64,000 nt of DNA from Tamlana sp. I1 (GCF_015355625.1 NZ_JACLAF010000014.1:1-64000); one strand, 5' to 3'; counted from the stretch's first letter, positions 36,524 through 45,411 are shown. Program-made: numbers and translations. Notes: a model not told the origin generated them from the letters alone.

Positions 36524-37831
36524 CTATAAATAAGACGTGAACTGCTTGAGTTTTCCCCGGTTGGAACGGTTTAAACTTGTTTTCTGTTCAAAAAGAATTG
36601 AGAGCTGAGGTTCTAAATATTTAGAGATGGCTTTTCTAATGGCTTCAAGTTTGTCTTCCGAAAGGGTTTCGGTACTCACATAGCTAATTTTAAACGTGTT
36701 TAATTTTAATTGTTCAATAACAAATTCTTTTACGGGGCTTGAATCTTCAATAATCGTTTTTGTAACATAATAAAAACTGAGTCCAGCTGCTGTTTTTCCG
36801 CTTGGTAATTGCACGAGATCACTGGTTCTGCCTTGAAGACTTTCAAGAATCGGTTTACTGGGCGTGCTGTTTTTTGATAATGTGCCAATATCACCTAAAT
36901 CGTAACGAATAAAAGGATGTGCTTTGTTAAATAGCGAAGTGATTACCACGCGTCCCGTTTCACCGTAAGGCAAAATGGTGTTTTCTTCATCTAGAATTTC
37001 AACATATAAATCTTCGTTATTAATCAACCATTCGTTTTTACTGTTCTGAAAGGCGATGAGGCCTAATTCGGCAGCGCCATATTCATTAATCACTGGAACG
37101 CCAAATTGTGTTTCTAAAAGGGTTTTATCCGATTCAAAAAGCATTTCAGAAGTAACAATACAAGCTTTTAGAGTCGGGCATACTGTTTTTAAAACGATGT
37201 TGTTTTTCTGAAGGTATTTAGCAAACTGAACAATGGCACTGGTATAGCCATTAATATATTCAAAAGGAGTGGTTTTAAATTTTTCAACATTTTTTCCAAG
37301 CTGTACATCGCTTAAATCAAATACTGAAAAACGGTAACGGTTGCTTAATTTATCTTTCAAACGTTCCTTGTAATAGCCTTTTTTATCCAAAGGAATTCCA
37401 TAAAAACGGGCTTGTTTCGAGTGTTGAATATCGATATTAAACCAATTATATCGGTCTATAAAATTGGCCCAGGTTAAGGCGTGGCAAAATTTATCTTTAG
37501 CAAAAATAAAAGGCGTTCCAGAAGAACCGGAAGTTTTGTGGAAATGGCAGTTGGTTTTAGAAAAACCATTTGATAAGCGCTTAGTCAAAGGGGTTTGTAA
37601 ATCACTTTTGGTCATTACGGGGAGGCTATTCCAATTGGTAAATCCTTCAGTATTTACAAAGTTTTTATAAAACGTATTATGTTTTAAGTGGTAATTAACT
37701 ATGGCTTGTTTTTTAGCTTCAATGTAAGTTTCATAATTATTATCCACACGATTTTGAATGCTTTTTAGCACACGGGAAGCTTCCTTTATAGGAAAGCCGT
37801 TTAATTGTAAGGACAGGTTAAATAAATTCAT
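36524..37831 (-). CDS. CapK/PaaK-like adenylate-forming ligase
   Basis: 435 residues of the phenylacetate-CoA-ligase-like (CapK) group. KTSGSSGTPF is the phosphate-binding loop, NEYGAAELGL the adenine-binding motif, and FIRYDLGDIG the downstream hinge region. CapK-like proteins are frequent in capsule and O-antigen loci, but their substrate is unknown; activation of an acyl or amino-acid group that decorates the sugar is a reasonable guess. It is encoded opposite to the cluster and bordered by repeat elements on both sides, so it may be a later addition. Confidence 0.85.
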   Translation of the reverse strand: MNLFNLSLQLNGFPIKEASRVLKSIQNRVDNNYETYIEAKKQAIVNYHLKHNTFYKNFVNTEGFTNWNSLPVMTKSDLQTPLTKRLSNGFSKTNCHFHKTSGSSGTPFIFAKDKFCHALTWANFIDRYNWFNIDIQHSKQARFYGIPLDKKGYYKERLKDKLSNRYRFSVFDLSDVQLGKNVEKFKTTPFEYINGYTSAIVQFAKYLQKNNIVLKTVCPTLKACIVTSEMLFESDKTLLETQFGVPVINEYGAAELGLIAFQNSKNEWLINNEDLYVEILDEENTILPYGETGRVVITSLFNKAHPFIRYDLGDIGTLSKNSTPSKPILESLQGRTSDLVQLPSGKTAAGLSFYYVTKTIIEDSSPVKEFVIEQLKLNTFKISYVSTETLSEDKLEAIRKAISKYLEPQLSILFEQKTSLNRSNRGKLKQFTSYL

Positions 37832-37910
37832 GTAAATCGAGCCAAAAAATCAAAGCTAAAGATAAAAGTAATATCCAAAACGGTTTTATAGAAAAAATAT
37901 AATGATACAA

Positions 37911-38300
37911 TCTTATTCAAAAAACTTCTCGACTCCGCTCGAAGACCGTTACCTTTTGAACTTATTTTAATCCTTTATTATTAGGGTGTTCGAGCGAAGT
38001 CGAGAACATATACATTTGAATGAAATAGTCTGTTATTTTTACATTCATTTAGCTTGGATAGTTTACTGATTTACTAATCTTATTCAAAAACCTTCTCGAC
38101 CCCGCTCGAAGACCGTTACCTCGTGAACTTATTTTAATGCTTCATTATTAGGGTGTTCGAGCGAAGTCGAGAACATTTTAGATTAGAATGAACAGTCTGT
38201 TATTTTTGCATTCATCTAACATGGATAGTTTACTGATTTACAAATCTTATTCAAAAACCTTCCCGACTCTGCTCGAAGACCGTTGCTCTGTGAATTTAGA
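37911..38300. repeat. 167-bp tandem repeat with internal hairpins
   Basis: TCTTATTCAA starts at 37911, 38078 and 38245, giving two full units of 167 bp and a partial third. Each holds CTTCTCGACTCCGCTCGAAG paired with GTTCGAGCGAAGTCGAGAAC about 50 bp later (one mismatch in the core). The copies differ at scattered bases, so this array is older than the 809-bp duplication. It fills most of the 586-bp gap between the CapK-like gene and purD. Confidence 0.88.
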
Positions 38301-38354
38301 ATAAAAAATCAGAAAAAAACACATCTGTTTTCGTGGCTAATTCTAAAAAGCCCT

Positions 38355-38362
38355 TATTTTTG
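38355..38362 (+). promoter_or_regulatory. Candidate -7 promoter box for purD
   Basis: TATTTTTG fits TAnnTTTG; a weak TTTTCG at about 38329-38334 lies near the -33 distance. The purD ATG is 55 bp downstream. Confidence 0.4.
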
Positions 38363-38417
38363 CAACCATATAATTTAAAGCCATTCTCATGTAAATGAGA
38401 ATCTAAAAAACAACACC

Positions 38418-39689
38418 ATGCGTATTTTAATTCTTGGTTCTGGCGGAAGAGAACACACTTTTGCTTGGAAAATTGCTCAAAGTCCTAAATGTGAACAGTT
38501 ATTCGTAGCTCCTGGAAACTCAGGAACTGCCGAAATTGCTACCAATGTTAATATTGGAGTTACCGATTTTCCTGCTATTAAAGCCTTAGTTTTAGAACAT
38601 AAAATCGATATGGTAGTGGTAGGTCCCGAAGATCCGTTAGTGCAAGGTGTTCACGATTTCTTTTTGAACGATGCTGCCATTAAACACGTTTCGGTAATTG
38701 GACCACAAAAAGCAGCTGCCGAGTTAGAAGGTAGTAAAGAATTTGCAAAAGAATTTTTATACCGTCATAATATTCCAACAGCGGCTTACGAGAGTTTTAC
38801 AAAAGATAACGTTGAAAAAGGTTATGCGTTTTTAGAAACTTTACAACCACCTTACGTTTTAAAAGCAGACGGTTTAGCGGCTGGAAAAGGTGTGGTTATT
38901 TTAAATGATTTAAATGAAGCCAAAGCAGAACTAAAAAGTATGCTGGTTGATGCAAAATTTGGTGCAGCAAGTACTAAAGTGGTTATAGAAGAGTTTTTAG
39001 ACGGTATCGAGCTAAGTTGTTTTGTTTTAACCGATGGCAAAAATTATAAAATCTTACCAACAGCTAAAGATTACAAGCGTATTGGCGAAGGCGATACAGG
39101 TTTAAATACAGGCGGTATGGGAGCTGTTTCTCCAGTGCCTTTTGCAACCGACGAATTTTTAAGCAAAATTGAAGAGCGTATCGTTAAACCTACGATTGGC
39201 GGCTTTAAAAAAGATAATTTACCTTATGTAGGTTTTGTTTTTATTGGCCTTATAAAAGTAGGCGACGATCCTAAAGTGATTGAATATAACGTGCGTATGG
39301 GCGACCCAGAAACCGAGGTTGTTTTACCGCGATTAAAAAATGATTTTGTTGATATTCTTCAAGCTATGGCTGAAGGTACTTTAGATAAAATTAATATTGA
39401 AATAGACGAACGTGCTGCAACTACTATCATGTTAGTTTCTGGAGGTTATCCGGAAGCTTATGAAAAAGGTAAAGAAATTACAGGAATTGAAGCTGTTGAA
39501 GATTCGATACCATTTCATGCAGGTGCGGTTATAAAAGATGGTAAAATTGTAACTTCTGGCGGACGCGTTATGGCAATTACTTCGTATGGAGATACCTACC
39601 AAGAGGCCATAAAAAAATCTTACCAAAATATAGAAAAACTACATTTTGATAAGATGAATTATCGTAAAGATATCGGTTTCGATTTATAA
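38418..39689 (+). CDS. purD: Phosphoribosylamine-glycine ligase (GAR synthetase)
   Basis: 423 residues, the normal PurD length, ATP-grasp fold. ILGSGGREHTFAW opens the N-terminal domain, VVGPEDPLVQG follows, LKADGLAAGKGV is the ATP-grasp loop, and NTGGMGAVSP and NVRMGDPETEVVLP are PurD signatures. It joins glycine to phosphoribosylamine in the second step of purine synthesis. Its last 6 bp overlap the convergent DUF6341 gene. No other purine gene lies in the window. Confidence 0.98.
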   Translation: MRILILGSGGREHTFAWKIAQSPKCEQLFVAPGNSGTAEIATNVNIGVTDFPAIKALVLEHKIDMVVVGPEDPLVQGVHDFFLNDAAIKHVSVIGPQKAAAELEGSKEFAKEFLYRHNIPTAAYESFTKDNVEKGYAFLETLQPPYVLKADGLAAGKGVVILNDLNEAKAELKSMLVDAKFGAASTKVVIEEFLDGIELSCFVLTDGKNYKILPTAKDYKRIGEGDTGLNTGGMGAVSPVPFATDEFLSKIEERIVKPTIGGFKKDNLPYVGFVFIGLIKVGDDPKVIEYNVRMGDPETEVVLPRLKNDFVDILQAMAEGTLDKINIEIDERAATTIMLVSGGYPEAYEKGKEITGIEAVEDSIPFHAGAVIKDGKIVTSGGRVMAITSYGDTYQEAIKKSYQNIEKLHFDKMNYRKDIGFDL

Positions 39690-39911
39690 ATACGAGTGCG
39701 AAGAAATGCTTTTGTCTTCTTCGTTATTGTCGTTAAATCCTTTTAATTGGATCATCCAATAAACCATGGCAACAAAGCCAATAATGATGAAAATCCAAGA
39801 AACCATGTTTGCTAAAAACCAATTTTCAAGCTCTAGAGCACGAATAGCATCTAAAGGTTTAAAAAGAACATTAACAAATAAATCTTGTATCGCGTAAAAG
39901 AAATCTTTCAT
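39684..39911 (-). CDS. DUF6341 family small membrane protein
   Basis: 75 residues. The start at 39911 gives MKDFFYAIQDLFVNVLFKPL, the usual opening of this small Flavobacteriia family; longer in-frame readings add an implausible extension. One amphipathic N-terminal region, one transmembrane helix (about 36-57) and an acidic cytoplasmic tail are visible. Function is unknown. It regularly sits beside DUF6427, purD and upp in flavobacteria, as it does here, divergent from DUF6427 and converging on purD with a 6-bp overlap. Confidence 0.78.
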   Translation of the reverse strand: MKDFFYAIQDLFVNVLFKPLDAIRALELENWFLANMVSWIFIIIGFVAMVYWMIQLKGFNDNNEEDKSISSHSYL

Positions 39912-39962
39912 GTTAGTTTGTTTATTATGCGCTAACCATATATAGTTAGTATATTTACGAAG

Positions 39963-39992
39963 CAAAAATACAAAAACAGTTAATGTTAACAA
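39963..39992 (-). promoter_or_regulatory. Promoter for the DUF6341 gene
   Basis: On the minus strand TTG (39992-39990), a 19-base spacer and TATTTTTG (39970-39963) match the Bacteroidota consensus. The -33 element overlaps the first codons of the divergent DUF6427 gene. Confidence 0.5.
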
Positions 39993-40906
39993 GCTTTTTT
40001 AATAAATCTAAACCAATAAATTTCATCATCGTGTTTTTTATCACGCTATTAGCTTTTGTTATGGCGCGCATAAATATACCGTTAGAAGGAATGGATTCTT
40101 TTTTTGTTGCTAAGCAAGTTGGTGTGCTTTTCATGCTTTATGGCTCTATTTTAGTCCTTAATTTTATAGTTAATAAGAACAGCTTAACGGTTAATAATAA
40201 TTATGAAATTTTACTTTTTAGTCTTTTCATATTATTTATAACACAAACAACAAGCTACCCGAATGTTATTTTTGCCAACTTTTTTGTGTTATTAGGCCTG
40301 CGACGTATTATTAGTTTGCATTCGCAAAAAGAGGTTAAAAAGAAACTTTTTGACGCAGCCTTTTGGATTGGTATTGCGGCCTTGTTTTATTTCTGGTCCA
40401 TTCTGTTTTTTGTGCTAATCCTTTTATCTTTAGCGTTGTATACCGATAATAACCTTAGGCATTGGATTATTCCTTTTCTAGGCATTTTTACCGTTTTTTT
40501 AATAGGTTCGGCACTTTCTGTGGTTTTATACGATAGCTATTTCGAGATTTTTCATTTTTCAACAGCTATTAGTTACGATTTTAGTCCCTATAATTCCATT
40601 ACCTATTTAATAGCCATTACCGTACTTGTTTCTTTTGGTGTTTGGTCCTCCTTTTATTATTTAAAAAATATTAAAAAGAAGAAAAAGGTGTTTCGCGTTT
40701 CCTTTAAAACGGTAGTCTTAGCTGCTGTTATTGGTGCTTTAATAGTGGTGTTTGTACCCGAAAAAAACGGTAGCGAGTTTTTGTTTTTATTTACACCTTT
40801 AGCTATTATTATCGCGAATTATGTTGAAATTATTCAAGAAAAATGGTTTAAAGAAATCTTTTTGGCTGTACTTATCTTGGTGCCTTTTATCTTATTAATG
40901 CTGTAG
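39983..40906 (+). CDS. DUF6427 family integral membrane protein
   Basis: 307 residues with about 8-9 transmembrane helices and few charged loops (one KKKKKVFR loop near 225-235). It matches the DUF6427 family of Flavobacteriia, of unknown function. The ATG at 39983 begins MLTSFFNKSKPINFI. Its 3' end overlaps the convergent upp gene by 12 bp. Conserved linkage to DUF6341 suggests that the two small membrane proteins work together, but this is context only. Confidence 0.78.
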   Translation: MLTSFFNKSKPINFIIVFFITLLAFVMARINIPLEGMDSFFVAKQVGVLFMLYGSILVLNFIVNKNSLTVNNNYEILLFSLFILFITQTTSYPNVIFANFFVLLGLRRIISLHSQKEVKKKLFDAAFWIGIAALFYFWSILFFVLILLSLALYTDNNLRHWIIPFLGIFTVFLIGSALSVVLYDSYFEIFHFSTAISYDFSPYNSITYLIAITVLVSFGVWSSFYYLKNIKKKKKVFRVSFKTVVLAAVIGALIVVFVPEKNGSEFLFLFTPLAIIIANYVEIIQEKWFKEIFLAVLILVPFILLML

Positions 40907-41557
40907 TTTTTCACCAAAAGCCAAATCGCCAGCATCACCAAGTCCTGGAATAATATAGCCCTTACTGTTTAGTTTTTCATCAATAGTGCCAATCCATAAA
41001 TGCACATTGGCATCAAAATGATTGCTTATAAAATCGACGCCTTCTTGTGCACCAATCACACTTATTAAATGAATTTCTTTTGGGGTTCCAAAACCTTTTA
41101 AAGCTTCAAAAGTGGCCACCATCGATTGTCCGGTAGCCAACATGGGGTCGGCTAGAATAAGGGTTTTGTTTTCCAAACTTGGGCAGGCTAAATATTCCAC
41201 CACAATTTCGAAACTTTCAGGGTTTTGTTTGTGCTGTCGGTATGCCGAAATAAAGGCGTTTTCAGCGGTATCAAAATAATTCAATAAACCATTGTGCAAG
41301 GGAATCCCAGCGCGTAAAATGGAACATAAAACGATGTTGTTTGTGGGTAATGCCGTTGGACTAATGCCTAAGGGTGTTTTAATGTTTTCGGTTTGATAAT
41401 CTAGAGATTTACTCATCTCATAAGCTAGAATTTCACCTATGCGTTCAATATTTCGCCTAAATCGCATGGCATCCTTTTGAATATCAACCTGTCTTAATTC
41501 AGAAAGAAAGGTGTTAAGTATCGAATTTTCAATTGATAAATTGCGAATTTTCATGGC
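40895..41557 (-). CDS. upp: Uracil phosphoribosyltransferase
   Basis: 220 residues from the ATG at 41557; an ATG at 41575 would add 6 residues, but the shorter form matches the usual family length. DAMRFRRNIERIGE, CSILRAGIPLHNG and LADPMLATGQSM (the PRPP-binding loop) are typical. It salvages uracil to UMP using PRPP. The C-terminus IIPGLGDAGDLAFGEK is the uracil-specific flap. The gene ends inside the DUF6427 gene and is divergent from the DUF4254 gene. Confidence 0.94.
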   Translation of the reverse strand, partial: AMKIRNLSIENSILNTFLSELRQVDIQKDAMRFRRNIERIGEILAYEMSKSLDYQTENIKTPLGISPTALPTNNIVLCSILRAGIPLHNGLLNYFDTAENAFISAYRQHKQNPESFEIVVEYLACPSLENKTLILADPMLATGQSMVATFEALKGFGTPKEIHLISVIGAQEGVDFISNHFDANVHLWIGTIDEKLNSKGYIIPGLGDAGDLAFGEKLQH

Positions 41558-41598
41558 TTCAAATTGTGTTTTCATTAGTAAAGTTAACGAATTATAAA

Positions 41599-41606
41599 TA
41601 TCTTTG
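41599..41606 (+). promoter_or_regulatory. Candidate -7 promoter box for DUF4254
   Basis: TATCTTTG fits the TAnnTTTG consensus 19 bp before the ATG at 41626. No strong -33 partner was found. Confidence 0.45.
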
Positions 41607-41625
41607 CATTTTAAAATTAAAGACT

Positions 41626-42231
41626 ATGTTTACTACAAAAGCGAATAAAATATTTCAGGAGGTTATCGAAAAATATCACATTATAAATACGGTCGATCAG
41701 CCTTTTGAAAATGCCTATCCAGAAAGTGAATTATTAGAGCATTTATTATACAGAAAATGTTGGATTGATACTGTGCAATGGCATTATGAAGATATTATTC
41801 GCGACCCGCAAATCGACCCTGTTGCAGCACTGACTTTAAAGCGCCAGATTGATGCTTCAAATCAAGACAGAACCGATATGGTGGAGTATATTGACAGTTA
41901 CTTTTTAGAAAAATATAAAGATGCTCCTGTAAAAAAAGACGCGACTATTAATACCGAAAGTCCGGCTTGGGGTGTAGATAGATTGTCTATTTTAGCTTTA
42001 AAAGTGTACCACATGCATGAAGAGGCGACTCGTAGCGACGCTTCCGCGGAACACAAAGCTGCTTGTCAGAAAAAATTAGATGTTTTATTAGAACAACGTG
42101 TCGATTTATCAACTGCAATTGATACCCTTTTAAGTGATATTGAAAAAGGCGATAAATACATGAAAGTGTACAAGCAAATGAAAATGTACAACGATGATGA
42201 ATTAAATCCTGTACTTCGTTCTCAAAAATAA
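41626..42231 (+). CDS. DUF4254 domain-containing protein
   Basis: 201 residues, predicted all-helical and soluble. The start at 41626 gives MFTTKANKIFQEVIEKYH; a longer in-frame reading from 41533 would run through the promoter and overlap upp. ESELLEHLLYRKCWIDTVQWHYED and DPQIDP are conserved features of DUF4254. The family has no proven function, but in Bacteroidota it often sits beside a GT9 glycosyltransferase, as here, which suggests a part in lipopolysaccharide core synthesis. Confidence 0.82.
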   Translation: MFTTKANKIFQEVIEKYHIINTVDQPFENAYPESELLEHLLYRKCWIDTVQWHYEDIIRDPQIDPVAALTLKRQIDASNQDRTDMVEYIDSYFLEKYKDAPVKKDATINTESPAWGVDRLSILALKVYHMHEEATRSDASAEHKAACQKKLDVLLEQRVDLSTAIDTLLSDIEKGDKYMKVYKQMKMYNDDELNPVLRSQK

Positions 42232-42553
42232 ATGCATAAAAGCCATTTTGTGATTCTTGGTTTGTAACTTAGAGGAGTATCGAAATGAAAATATATTTTC
42301 ATTGAATATGAGTGGTGTATGGTAAAAAGGTGTTCGTTACACCCCTATAATCCCCTCTAGGGGATAACTATACGTAATCAATTCAACTTTTTAAAAACAT
42401 TGATAAAGTAGTTTAAAAATGTTTTAATTCTAAAGACCTTTGGAAAGGATTGTCCCCTTGAGGGGATTTTAGGGGTGTTTTATATTTTTTGTAAACCTTA
42501 ATCACAAATTACATCAACTGTAGCTTGTCGAAGACTTTTTCAACTGAAATTCC
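42232..42553. repeat. Inverted repeat pair of the CCCCTATAATCCCC family
   Basis: 322 bp between DUF4254 and the GT9 gene. ACACCCCTATAATCCCCTCT begins at 42339, and its near complement TCCCCTTGAGGGGATTTTAG at 42453, ending AGGGGTGT; about 87 bp lie between. The same motif forms the middle of the 165-bp units at 9-11 kb and a single copy at 43711. A TGTAGCTTGTCGAAGAC remnant (about 42519-42535) belongs to the CTTCGACAAGC family. Confidence 0.8.
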
Positions 42554-43558
42554 ATGCCAAATACAAAACATATATTAGCAATACGTCTCTCTGCTATGGG
42601 AGACGTTGCTATGTCTGTGCCTGTGCTTCGGGCGCTTATTCAGCAGCATCCAGAGGTTGAAGTTACGGTTTTAACCCGAGCATTTTTCAAACCTTTTTTT
42701 AGAGATATTCCTCGAGTTAAAATCGTTTCCGCAGAGGTTAAAGGAAAACATAAGGGCGTTTTCGGACTTTATAAATTAGCTAAGGAACTCAACCAGAATG
42801 CCTTTTATGGGGTTGCCGATTTGCACCATGTTTTACGAAGTAAAATTTTAAAACAGTTTTTAAAATGCAAACGTTTTGTGTCTTTAGATAAAGGCCGAGC
42901 AGAAAAGCGTTTATTGATTTATGGCGAAAAATTTGAAGCTTTAAAAACAACGCATCAACGCTACGCCGATGTGTTTGAAAAATTAGGTTTTCCTGTCGAT
43001 CTTTCAAATCCGAGTTTCCCAAAACGCGTGGTTTTAGGTCAGACTTTACAAAGGTTAATTGGTCGCGATTCTAAAAAATGGATTGGCGTTGCGCCTTTTG
43101 CAGCTCATGAAGGCAAAATGTATCCGCTACCTTTAATGAAACAGGTTGTTAAGGCACTTTCACAAAAGTATACCGTGATTCTTTTTGGTGGTGTAAGTGA
43201 TGTTGAAGCTTTAAACACTTTTGAAAACGGCATCAATTTGGCTGGAAAGCTCACTTTTGATGAAGAATTAGATGTCATTTCAAACCTTGATGCCATGCTT
43301 TCTATGGATTCTGGAAACGCACATTTAGCGGCCATGCTGGGTGTAAAAGTGGTCACTATTTGGGGGGTTACTCATCCTTTTGCTGGTTTTGGGCCGTTTA
43401 ATCAGCTAGAAGATTTTGCACTTATAGCCGATAGAACACAGTTTCCTAAAATACCAACTTCAGTATACGGGAACAGTTACCCAGAAGATTATAAAGACGC
43501 TGCTGGAAGCATTGCTCCAGAAGTTGTGGTTGCTAAACTGCAGGATGTTGTAGGGTAG
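42554..43558 (+). CDS. Glycosyltransferase family 9 (heptosyltransferase-like) protein
   Basis: 334 residues, GT-B fold. ILAIRLSAMGDVAMSVPVLRAL is the N-terminal signature of the ADP-heptose:LPS heptosyltransferase family, and MLSMDSGNAHLAAMLGVKVVTIWG is the C-terminal donor-binding region. It likely adds a heptose or related sugar to the lipopolysaccharide inner core on the cytoplasmic face. DUF4254 lies upstream across the inverted repeat. The exact sugar is not readable from sequence. Confidence 0.88.
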   Translation: MPNTKHILAIRLSAMGDVAMSVPVLRALIQQHPEVEVTVLTRAFFKPFFRDIPRVKIVSAEVKGKHKGVFGLYKLAKELNQNAFYGVADLHHVLRSKILKQFLKCKRFVSLDKGRAEKRLLIYGEKFEALKTTHQRYADVFEKLGFPVDLSNPSFPKRVVLGQTLQRLIGRDSKKWIGVAPFAAHEGKMYPLPLMKQVVKALSQKYTVILFGGVSDVEALNTFENGINLAGKLTFDEELDVISNLDAMLSMDSGNAHLAAMLGVKVVTIWGVTHPFAGFGPFNQLEDFALIADRTQFPKIPTSVYGNSYPEDYKDAAGSIAPEVVVAKLQDVVG

Positions 43559-43745
43559 GTTTTGGTTACTGGTTTTTAGTTATTAGTTAATTGTTGCTAG
43601 TTGTTGGTTATTGGTTTGTTGTAATTGGTTTTAATTCAACTTTGCAAAAAACAACGGTGACAATAATAGCTTAAAATAATGTGCTATTTCTACAGAATCT
43701 GGTTTGGAATATCCCCTAGAGGGGATTATAGGGGTGTTTTAAACG
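43559..43745. repeat. GTTATTGGTT simple repeat and a CCCCTAGAGGGGATTATAGG copy
   Basis: After the GT9 stop, 43560-43640 consists of TTGGTTATTAGTT-type repeats without a partner strand nearby. CCCCTAGAGGGGATTATAGG with GGGTGTTTT follows at 43713-43740, a solitary copy of the motif in the middle of the 165-bp units. Confidence 0.75.
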
Positions 43746-43810
43746 TTAATAAGTTTTTACTGCACGAGTAACAGTTAAACAATTACACAAATCAACAAAT
43801 CAAATCAAAA

Positions 43811-44869
43811 TTAAACATCATCAAAATCAATTGTAATGGTTGGGGTTGTTGGGTGCGCTTGACAAGTTAAAATTAAACCTTCTGCTACTTCGCTTTCGGT
43901 TAAAATATTGTTTTGACGCATGGTAGCTTCGCCTTCTGTAATTCGGGCTAAACAGCTGCTGCAAATACCACCTTGACAAGAATATGGGGCGTCTAAATCT
44001 TCATCTAGAGCGGCTTCAAGAATGGTTTGTTTTTGAGACATTTCAAAAGTAGTAGTTTCATCATCAACGGTTACCGTTATTTTTGATGTGCCTGAAGCTT
44101 GTGTTTCAGTGGGTTCAACTTCGGCAGGTTTTGCGGCTTTAAAAAGTTCGTAATGAATTCGAGAGGCATCTGTATTATGTTCTGTTAAAACATCTTTCAC
44201 CGTATGAATCATGGCTTCTGGTCCGCAAAGGTAATAAGCATCTACTTCAACGTGTTTATGTTCGTTTTTAATAACGTAATTCACGGTGCTTTTTTCAATT
44301 CTTCCAAAAATAGCATCGTCTTCATCTTGTTGACTAAATACAAACTGAATTGAAAAACGATCTTTATAAGCGTGTTGAAGCTCTAAAAGTTCGTTTAAAA
44401 ACATAGTGTCTTCAGTAGTTTTATTACCGTAAACTAAAATAACTTTACTGTGCACTTCTTCTTCCAAAGCACATTTTATAATGCTTAAAACAGGAGTAAT
44501 TCCGCTTCCTGCAACAAAAGCAGCAATGTTTTTAGTTTTAGAGTCGTTGGGTTCAAAAATAAAGCGCCCCTTTGGTGGAGCAACTTCAAGCGTGTCGCCA
44601 ACTTTTAGGCTGTTATTAGCATAGGCCGAAAAGGTGCCGTCTTCTATTTCTTTAATAGCCACTTTAAGTTCGCCACTTTTAGGTGATACACAAAGTGAGT
44701 AATCCCGACGTACTTCATGGCCATCGATTTCGGTTTTTAAAGTTATGTATTGTCCCGCTCTAAAAGCGAAGGTCTCTTTAAGGTTTTCAGGAACATTAAA
44801 AGAAATACTAATGGCTTTTGGAGTTTCTCTTTTTATGTTTTTTACCGAAAGTTTGTGAAATGATGCCAT
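43811..44869 (-). CDS. Flavin/2Fe-2S oxidoreductase (PaaE-like ferredoxin reductase)
   Basis: 352 residues with an FNR-type FAD domain (about 1-100, with RDYSLCVSP), an NAD(P)-binding domain (about 105-230, with AGSGITPVLSI and YLCGPEAMI) and a C-terminal plant-type 2Fe-2S ferredoxin domain. Cluster ligands are visible as CQGGICSSC plus a later Cys in LTCQAHP. It passes electrons from NAD(P)H through FAD to the iron-sulfur centre and on to an oxygenase or other acceptor. No phenylacetate gene is nearby, so the partner is unknown and paaE is not assigned. It is monocistronic. Confidence 0.9.
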   Translation of the reverse strand: MASFHKLSVKNIKRETPKAISISFNVPENLKETFAFRAGQYITLKTEIDGHEVRRDYSLCVSPKSGELKVAIKEIEDGTFSAYANNSLKVGDTLEVAPPKGRFIFEPNDSKTKNIAAFVAGSGITPVLSIIKCALEEEVHSKVILVYGNKTTEDTMFLNELLELQHAYKDRFSIQFVFSQQDEDDAIFGRIEKSTVNYVIKNEHKHVEVDAYYLCGPEAMIHTVKDVLTEHNTDASRIHYELFKAAKPAEVEPTETQASGTSKITVTVDDETTTFEMSQKQTILEAALDEDLDAPYSCQGGICSSCLARITEGEATMRQNNILTESEVAEGLILTCQAHPTTPTITIDFDDV

Positions 44870-45015
44870 GCAAATTTATTTTTAGCAAAAATAGTGAAGC
44901 CTTTAAAAATTAGGATGTTTTTTTAATAAAATTAACGCGTAAGAAAAATATTAAAATGTACTTTGTGTGTTTCTAGTAAGTAGGTAATTAATACACTTTC
45001 TGTTAATGTGTTTAA

Positions 45016-45050
45016 TTTTCTTATACATAATTTATTTATGTATAAGAAAA
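45016..45050. promoter_or_regulatory. Palindromic operator, probably for PadR autoregulation
   Basis: A perfect 15-bp inverted repeat, TTTTCTTATACATAA and TTATGTATAAGAAAA, with a 5-base centre. It contains the ATAC...GTAT type of core used by many PadR regulators. It occupies the -33 region just upstream of the TAAATTTG box of the padR-like gene, so binding would block its own promoter. Confidence 0.65.
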
Positions 45051-45055
45051 TTATG

Positions 45056-45063
45056 TAAATTTG
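45056..45063 (+). promoter_or_regulatory. -7 promoter box of the PadR operon
   Basis: TAAATTTG fits TAnnTTTG and directly follows the palindrome. The ATG at 45071 is only 7 bp downstream, so the transcript would be leaderless or nearly so. Confidence 0.5.
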
Positions 45064-45070
45064 AATTGTT

Positions 45071-45409
45071 ATGAAAAAATCTAATCTATATAAAGGCAGT
45101 TTAACCACTATTATTTTGAAACTCTTAAACGAGAATGATAAAATGTATGGTTATGAGATTACTCAAAAGGTAAAAGAGCTTACAAAAGGAGAGCTTAAAA
45201 TTACTGAAGGTGCACTTTATCCATCGTTACATAAGTTGGAATCCGAAGGTTATTTGGATGTTGAGGTTTTAAAAGTTGATAATAGAATGCGTAAATATTA
45301 TAAACTTACGGAGACAGGCACAAAGGAAACAGCTAATAAACTTAATGAGTTGGAACAATATATTGCAACCATGAGAACTTTGGTAAACCCTAAATTTAGA
45401 ATGGGATAA
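45071..45409 (+). CDS. PadR family transcriptional regulator
   Basis: 112 residues, a winged-helix protein of the small PadR-s2 type. YKGSLTTIILKLLNENDKMYGYEI is the typical helix-turn-helix entry, and TEGALYPSLHKLESEGYL the recognition helix and wing; the short C-terminal helix serves dimerisation. It should repress its own operon by binding the 15-bp inverted repeat just upstream. The next gene starts 2 bp after its stop, the usual pairing of a PadR regulator with a membrane protein of unknown function. Confidence 0.9.
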   Translation: MKKSNLYKGSLTTIILKLLNENDKMYGYEITQKVKELTKGELKITEGALYPSLHKLESEGYLDVEVLKVDNRMRKYYKLTETGTKETANKLNELEQYIATMRTLVNPKFRMG

Positions 45410-45411
45410 TT

